A stretch of DNA of 49,090 nt. It comes from Phycisphaeraceae bacterium. Its GTDB lineage: Bacteria; Planctomycetota; Phycisphaerae; Phycisphaerales; Phycisphaeraceae. The stretch covers positions 1 to 49,090 of the forward strand of contig PBAS01000006.1 of assembly GCA_002716625.1 (NCBI GenBank), read 5' to 3'. Positions 44,501-49,090 of this stretch are shown in pieces (position 1 is the first letter of the stretch; the number at the start of each line of letters is the position of its first letter). A program made the position numbers and the translations under genes. The notes under the pieces were generated by a model. It had not been told where the DNA came from, did not search any database, and saw only the letters and a program-made list of their open reading frames with translations.

Positions 44501-46120
44501 TTAGCGAGCGTACTCAATGGTACGCATTTCACGAAGAACTGTAACACGAATTTCACCCGGAAAAGTCATCTCTTCACTCACTCGTTTGGCAATGTCCCGT
44601 GCCACATAACGGCTGTTAACATCATCAACCGCCTCAGGATCAACCACCACCCGAACCTCCCGCCCAGCCTGGATCGCATACGCCTGCTTAACGCCCTTCA
44701 TGCTGGTAGCGATCTCCTCAAGTTGCTCAAGACGTTTTACGTATTTCTCGAGCGTCTCCCGGCGAGCACCGGGGCGAGCACCACTAATTGCATCTGCTGC
44801 CATTACGATTGGTGTATAGGGGGTAGTCGCGGGAATATCATTGTGGTGGCCACCAATGGCATTGAGCACCGCCTCGCCCTCACCAAGCTTCTTGCAGAAA
44901 TCCATGCCGATTGCTGGATGGCCTCCCTCAACTTCATGATCCATGGCCTTGCCAATATCATGCAGGTAGCCACATCGACGCGCAATCTGTCCGTCGAGCC
45001 CCAATTCATCGGCAATTACCTGGCAGAGATATGCCACCTCGATCGAGTGGCGAAGGATATTCTGGCCGTAGCTTGTTCGATAATGCAGCCGGCCCATCAT
45101 GTCGCTAATTTTTCCGTGCAGACCTTGAATGTTGGCTTCGATACATGATTCCTTGCCAATCTTGACCAAACGCTGTGACATCTCTTCATGTATCTGCTCA
45201 ACAATTTCCTCGATGCGCGAAGGATGAATTCGGCCATCTTCAAGTAGCTTCTGCAACGCCTCTGATGCCACAGCACATCGAATAGGATCAAAACAGGAGA
45301 CCACCACCACGCCTGGCGTGTCGTCCACAATCATGTCGACGCCGGTAGCCTTTTCAAAGGCCCTGATATTACGGCCTTCGCGGCCGATAATCCGCCCCTT
45401 CATGTCATCGGAAGGAATTAACACTGCCGAAACAGTTGAACTGGATGTATGTTCTGATGCATACCGCTGAATGGCCTGAAGCGTGATCTTTAAGGAGACT
45501 TCCTTGCACTCTTCTTCTGCCCGCTCGGTACCACGCTGGATGAGTTGAGCCGCGTCGTGCTGAACCTCATGTTCCACCAAACGAAGCGCTTCCTTGCGGG
45601 CATCTTCAACCGAAAGATTACTGATCCGCAATAGCGACTGTTTCTGTTCCTGGGTGATTTTTTCCAAAAGCTTCCTGCGATCGGTGATGAGCTGGCCTAG
45701 CTTTGCATCCTTTACAGAAACCGCTTTTTCCCGATCCTTTATTTTATCCTCAAACTCATCGAGAAACTTCGTTTTAGTGGTCAGCATATCAAGCTTGCGA
45801 TCAAGGTTATCTTCCCGCTTGGCAAGGCGCCGTTCGATATCCTTCAGTTCATTTCGATCACTGTTGCTCTGGCGATCAAACTCCTCGCGCCGCTTGGCAA
45901 TCTCATTTCGAGCATCTAGTTCGATCTGCTTGCCGGCAGTCTCTGCCTCCTGTCGGCTGGATGACAGTAGTTGTTCGGCCTGACGTCGGGCGTCACCAAT
46001 CATTCGAACCCCCATCACCCTACTTAATAGAATGACCGCAATCACACCGACAAGGAGTCCGCCTAAACCCCCGAAGATCAACCAGGCCATGTCCGTTGTA
46101 TCTAAACCCATGCTCGGCAT
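44501..46120 (-). CDS. rny: Ribonuclease Y
   Basis: A 539-residue membrane-anchored endoribonuclease that starts mRNA decay. N-terminal helix (about residues 12-36), long coiled coil (about 45-210), KH domain around 230-290 with [12 protein letters not shown], then an HD domain with [11 protein letters not shown] and [18 protein letters not shown] (H358 and the H387-D388 pair numbered from ATG 46120), and a C-terminal portion ([11 protein letters not shown]). The ATG at 46120 has AAGGG 8 bases upstream and is preferred to the GTG one codon before. The pseudo-comF ends 20 bases from its stop, in convergent orientation. Confidence 0.96.
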   Translation of the reverse strand: MPSMGLDTTDMAWLIFGGLGGLLVGVIAVILLSRVMGVRMIGDARRQAEQLLSSSRQEAETAGKQIELDARNEIAKRREEFDRQSNSDRNELKDIERRLAKREDNLDRKLDMLTTKTKFLDEFEDKIKDREKAVSVKDAKLGQLITDRRKLLEKITQEQKQSLLRISNLSVEDARKEALRLVEHEVQHDAAQLIQRGTERAEEECKEVSLKITLQAIQRYASEHTSSSTVSAVLIPSDDMKGRIIGREGRNIRAFEKATGVDMIVDDTPGVVVVSCFDPIRCAVASEALQKLLEDGRIHPSRIEEIVEQIHEEMSQRLVKIGKESCIEANIQGLHGKISDMMGRLHYRTSYGQNILRHSIEVAYLCQVIADELGLDGQIARRCGYLHDIGKAMDHEVEGGHPAIGMDFCKKLGEGEAVLNAIGGHHNDIPATTPYTPIVMAADAISGARPGARRETLEKYVKRLEQLEEIATSMKGVKQAYAIQAGREVRVVVDPEAVDDVNSRYVARDIAKRVSEEMTFPGEIRVTVLREMRTIEYAR

Positions 46121-46794
46121 CACGTTTACCCTTCATTATGATGCGAACCGAAGCGCAGAAAAAGAGCACTTCAGTACCATCAAGGCACTAGCTGGATACG
46201 AAAGGCCTAGGGTATCCGATCAGAGAGTAGTATGGACAGCTGACAAAAAAGGTGATCGCTTTGACGCTTGGCTTGGCAGATCTGCCAGCGCAAGGTCAAC
46301 CATGGCGCCCACAAGCCCGTACCGGGACGTCATGCCAACGGTATCGAATCGCCAGCTCACGTAAGCCAGCACTTCATGTACAGAATTTTGTCGAAAATCA
46401 CCAAGTAATTGATACATTGTCAATCTATCCCGTCCGCATGGCGGACGTTCCGGCGTATGCATTGACTGAACACGCCGGACTGATCGGTCACGGCCTCGGA
46501 TGGCCATCCACCCAGCTCGTGCCGGTTGTTGCTAATCCCCCGCAAAAGTTTCTTGGCGGCCGCACTATGCACCCTGCCAAGAAACGATACTCAAGCATAG
46601 GGCATATCGAAGTATCATGTCAAGAAGAGGTCCTTTAAATTACCCATGAACATCGACAGAACAAAATAATCAATGAATGGATCATATAACATTGCCATAT
46701 AAGTGTTTATGAAATCAGATCTAGATGGCTGGCCTAGGCGCCAATCCGCAAAGGGTGTGGCAACCAAGCCAAATTCAATGATAGGAAGCGGCTA
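46121..46794. other. 674-base stretch without a supported gene
   Basis: Open frames here (46220-46507 on minus, 46252-46638 on plus) carry no recognisable domain and are not favoured. The right half (46408-46616) is full of perfect inverted repeats and is listed as a separate RNA candidate. The left part must contain the rny promoter on the minus strand; no clean -35/-10 pair is visible. Confidence 0.5.
46408..46616. ncRNA. Cluster of perfect hairpins, candidate structured RNA
   Basis: Consecutive perfect helices: ATTGA/TCAAT (46408-46412, 46420-46424); CGTCCGC-ATG-GCGGACG (46431-46447); TCCGGCGT/ACGCCGGA (46449-46456, 46472-46479, loop 15); palindrome GGATGGCCATCC (46498-46509); a 12-pair stem with one G-U pair, 46548-46559 with 46574-46585 (outer part GTTTCTTGGC/GCCAAGAAAC, loop 14); and GATACT/AGTATC (46586-46591, 46611-46616). 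The strand is undecided: read on minus, the big stem is followed by TTTTG, weakly terminator-like. The place upstream of rny is where 6S RNA lies in some other bacteria, but no 6S rod shape was found. Confidence 0.42.
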
Positions 46795-47598
46795 ATGATT
46801 ACGGTGATTTTACTAGTTATTGTCGGAGGAATCAGCCTATCGCAGGCCGTCAGTGATCCCCATCAGGTAACACTGCGTTGGCTGCGACTGGGTGGCATCA
46901 TTGCAGTGACCTTATTGGCGGTTGCCGTAACAATAGAGATGAGCAGATTAGGACGCTCAAGCGTCGGCTCGCTCGCTGTACTCACCGAACCAGAACTCCA
47001 GTCAACCGACTGGGCGCTTCTTACCCTGACCGCCACTGTCCTGATGATACAACTTACCGCGACACAAAAAGCTAAACACCAGATTCAACGGCGAGCGGCC
47101 GGATGTGGATTTCTACTTGCCTCGGGCACAGCAGGAATAATTGTCACACATCATCTGACCACTGCAATCAACCTGCCATCGATCGCTTTTACCACTGCGC
47201 TGAGTGCTGGTCTTGTCGGTGGCACACTGATGACCATGCTGCTCGGTCATGCCTATCTCACGGCAGGCAATGAGATGACGCAGAAACCTTTTATGCGGCT
47301 GCTCCTGATGGTCATCATCCTCTTGGCCCTGCGCCTGATCTTCAGTGCCATGTGGGGCGGGTACAGTTATTACACCTCATCGCGTACTGGGCCAAATTCA
47401 TGGAACCTAATGATGATAATGACCCGCTACTTGGTGGGATTTGGCGTACCCTCGGTGTTTGCTTATATGACTTATGATTGTATTAAGCGACGAGCCAACC
47501 AATCGGCCACAGGGATTCTCTACATCACCTATGTGATGGTAATTATCGGTGAGGGGGCCGCTTTGGCGCTGCTCGGCGCAACAGGTTGGGCTTTTTGA
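46795..47598 (+). CDS. Multi-pass membrane protein of unknown function
   Basis: A 267-residue protein with about seven hydrophobic segments: a start helix (VILLVIVGGISLSQAV), and further ones near residues 32-45, 70-90, 102-118, 130-155, 165-185 and 240-262. A polar loop TQKAKHQIQRRAAG and a conserved-looking stretch WGGYSYYTSSRTGPNSWN are the only notable motifs. I do not recognise the family. The gene stands alone between the hairpin cluster and a convergent glycosyltransferase gene, 7 bases from its end. ATG at 46795 gives a plausible membrane N-terminus. Confidence 0.65.
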   Translation: MITVILLVIVGGISLSQAVSDPHQVTLRWLRLGGIIAVTLLAVAVTIEMSRLGRSSVGSLAVLTEPELQSTDWALLTLTATVLMIQLTATQKAKHQIQRRAAGCGFLLASGTAGIIVTHHLTTAINLPSIAFTTALSAGLVGGTLMTMLLGHAYLTAGNEMTQKPFMRLLLMVIILLALRLIFSAMWGGYSYYTSSRTGPNSWNLMMIMTRYLVGFGVPSVFAYMTYDCIKRRANQSATGILYITYVMVIIGEGAALALLGATGWAF

Positions 47599-47605
47599 TG
47601 CGTAC

Positions 47606-48772
47606 TTAGACTCGACCAGTAAAGCGTAAACCTCCTGTCGGTTCCATGGGGGGGACCTCGATTTCACTACCCGCGACCATCTGCTCATACACACGTTGCA
47701 ATGACTGGCAGTACCGTTGGCGGGAGAAAAAACTAAATGCTTCATGCCGTGCCGTATCACGCAGTTGCCAAGATACCTGATCGTCGGACATTAACTGGCA
47801 TAGTCGGTTAGCCAGTGCATATCTTGCTCTAGGGGGTGCCAAGAGCGCCGAATGACGATCCTCCACCACCTCGCTGATCTCATAGGTCGCTTCGGCCACG
47901 ATAGGCGTATTGCATGCCATTGCCCACCGCAAACTCAGACCGCCCGCCCCGGAACCGATGGCTAATGCCAGGTCACACGCCGGTAATATCTTCCACGGCT
48001 GAGCCAATCGCGCATCCGTCAAATTCCGTTCACCGTGGCCCAAGTCTGCCATAATACTCTGCCCACGACCGCGATTATGCTGCTCCGGATGGACCAACAA
48101 TCGCATTGCCCGTGGTACCTCTTGGGAATCAGCTACCAGAAGCAGAGTCATGATCGCCTCGAGCGCATCACTCCGATGGGGTGGATCACAAAGTAAGGCC
48201 ACCACCACCGTGTCATCATCTACATCAATCCCCCACGATGCTCGTGTTGCCATACGGCTGCTATGCACAGCCTTACCAAAATCCAAAGCAGGCAACAGCA
48301 CATGGGCGTCTGCCGCTGACAAACCACCGCTAAGTAACGTTCGATGAATGGCCATGCTCATGGGCAGCAAAATGGTACGGGACTGTGCATGCTGCGTCAG
48401 CACACGTAGCCACCGAATCACACTGGGTTCAGGATCCCCCGTTAGCGTGATGAACCGTGGCACTGAACGCAATGCGATCGACGACCAGTTCAGCGTACCA
48501 AGCGACCAGCAATGAATCAGATCGAAAACACCCATGCGCTTAACTGCTGCAGAGACCGCCATCCAACCAGCTATGGCGTGCCCCATTGGAACACCAACAT
48601 GGGCAAAATCCGAAATGCCCGCTGCACGAGCTTGTTGAATAAAACGTTGGCCACCGAGTAAAAGCACCCGCTGGTCAACAGCTGCCAGCCGGCCTAAAGA
48701 CGCCTCAAGCAGCGCCAAAGTTGTCGGCGATGCCTGAGGACCACCGGCATCAATCAGGTGTAAAACACGCAT
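47606..48772 (-). CDS. Glycosyltransferase, GT4/GT1-like (GT-B fold)
   Basis: A 388-residue cytoplasmic protein that looks like a GT-B glycosyltransferase. N-terminal Rossmann half: MRVLHLIDAGGPQASPTTLAL and FDLIHCWSLGTLNW. C-terminal half: VVVALLCDPPHRSDALEAI, LLVHPEQHNRG, ACDLALAIGSGAGGLSLRWA and MACNTPIVAEATYEISEVVE, followed by SALLAPPRARYALANRL, the usual donor-binding pattern. The ExxxxxxxE motif of GT4 is only partly clear. It is likely to add a sugar to a surface glycan or lipid; acceptor unknown. ATG at 48772 follows the partial gene by about 30 bases and may be co-transcribed with it. Confidence 0.78.
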   Translation of the reverse strand: MRVLHLIDAGGPQASPTTLALLEASLGRLAAVDQRVLLLGGQRFIQQARAAGISDFAHVGVPMGHAIAGWMAVSAAVKRMGVFDLIHCWSLGTLNWSSIALRSVPRFITLTGDPEPSVIRWLRVLTQHAQSRTILLPMSMAIHRTLLSGGLSAADAHVLLPALDFGKAVHSSRMATRASWGIDVDDDTVVVALLCDPPHRSDALEAIMTLLLVADSQEVPRAMRLLVHPEQHNRGRGQSIMADLGHGERNLTDARLAQPWKILPACDLALAIGSGAGGLSLRWAMACNTPIVAEATYEISEVVEDRHSALLAPPRARYALANRLCQLMSDDQVSWQLRDTARHEAFSFFSRQRYCQSLQRVYEQMVAGSEIEVPPMEPTGGLRFTGRV

Positions 48773-48802
48773 TTGAATAAATCGAATTTAGGGTCGGCAG
48801 CC

Positions 48803-49090
48803 TTAACCTGGGGGCTCACCTGGTTGGCGGGGTAGGTAATCAAAAAAAAGGCGGCTTGCATCACGAGCAATCCGCAGGGCAAGCTGATGCTCAACCGCAC
48901 GACGAAGCCCAACTTTATGGTCGGGTATGCCCCGGGCTGACAACCGCACCTTGAACTTGTAGCCAGGTGGAGCCAATGACTGCACTTGGCCCTGCATGCC
49001 TGGCACTGTGGTGGGAAACATGCGTTTCTTGTTTATCACGTCAACCACCTTCACCTCCACTTGCGCAGTAGGATGCAGTAAACCAGGCTG
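48803..49090 (-). CDS. C-terminal part of an unidentified protein, cut by window edge
   Basis: The frame is open to base 49090, so only about 95 C-terminal residues are visible. It contains QMEVKVVDVINKKRMFPTTV, a strand-rich part, and a terminal helix RAVEHQLALRIARDASRLFFDY ending in PRQPGEPPG (shortened). A short basic helix with RIARxxxRLFxDY after a beta sheet resembles the end of planctomycete LptE-like or outer-membrane lipoproteins, but this is only an impression. ATG at 49060 exists but is probably internal. It precedes the glycosyltransferase gene by 30 bases. Confidence 0.5.
   Translation of the reverse strand, partial: QPGLLHPTAQVEVKVVDVINKKRMFPTTVPGMQGQVQSLAPPGYKFKVRLSARGIPDHKVGLRRAVEHQLALRIARDASRLFFDYLPRQPGEPPG

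Noticed and set aside
46548..46585. 12-pair hairpin as an intrinsic terminator
   Set aside because: On plus no T-run follows; on minus only TTTTG follows, and no minus-strand gene ends nearby.
46252..46638. 128-residue plus-strand open frame over the hairpin cluster
   Set aside because: No recognisable domain, no good ribosome site, and it overlaps dense inverted repeats; a minus-strand frame (46220-46507) is equally long. More likely chance frames over a structured RNA.

Overview
The window looks like a piece of chromosome from a Gram-negative, marine-type planctomycete, most likely of the Phycisphaerae group, at about 50% G+C. This is inferred from gene content: a large SdrD_B-like surface protein with an LEPR-XLL-type N-terminus, a vitamin-K-dependent carboxylase homologue, TPR tails of a planctomycete type, DUF3467, a cysteine-free FmdB-like protein, RNase Y, and outer-membrane genes (LptF/LptG, an LpxL-type acyltransferase). 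No rRNA, tRNA, CRISPR array, prophage or transposase was recognised.

Layout. 1-4.8 kb: the end of an SDR epimerase gene, then a minus-strand group in visible decay (Ldh-family dehydrogenase in three frames, alpha/beta hydrolase, SGNH hydrolase, degenerate epimerase). 4.9-7.0 kb: full-length gamma-glutamyl-carboxylase homologue fused to TPRs. 7.1-11.3 kb: ferric-iron ABC importer operon (binding protein, fused permease, ATPase) followed by a DUF3467 gene. 11.4-13.5 kb: GT39-like membrane protein whose TPR tail resembles that of the carboxylase homologue. 13.8-14.7 kb: divergent tpx and FmdB-like genes. 15.4-19.8 kb: secreted protein with nine SdrD_B-like repeats. 20-23.2 kb: aldo/keto reductase, PilZ protein, RNase PH, GNAT. 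23.3-25.96 kb: truncated phytanoyl-CoA dioxygenase remnant abutting a strikingly GC-rich sialidase-type gene, probably acquired. 26.3-29.2 kb: lptF-lptG. 29.5-33.1 kb: trpA, then a secreted TPR protein behind a structured leader. 33.2-41.6 kb: minus-strand envelope genes (coiled-coil lipoprotein, CX4CH haem-type protein, receiver domain, LpxL-type acyltransferase, BRCT-like coiled-coil membrane protein, RidA, DsbD). 41.7-48.8 kb: lone fliM, pyrK, a frameshifted comF, rny, a hairpin-rich non-coding segment, a membrane protein and a glycosyltransferase. A partial gene runs off the right end.

How genes work together. The clearest units are the iron importer (8652 to 10271 has a four-base ATGA overlap and a 23-base gap), lptFG (3-base gap), and the dsbD-ridA-BRCT-like-acyltransferase run, which suggests coupled envelope biogenesis and redox folding. 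The rest is mostly single genes, as is common in planctomycetes.

I did not find an obvious complete new defence or mobile system. The best candidates for new biology are the carboxylase-TPR fusion, the membrane-anchored BRCT-like protein, two unassigned structured RNA candidates (30.4-30.6 kb and 46.4-46.6 kb), and the GC-rich sialidase insertion.
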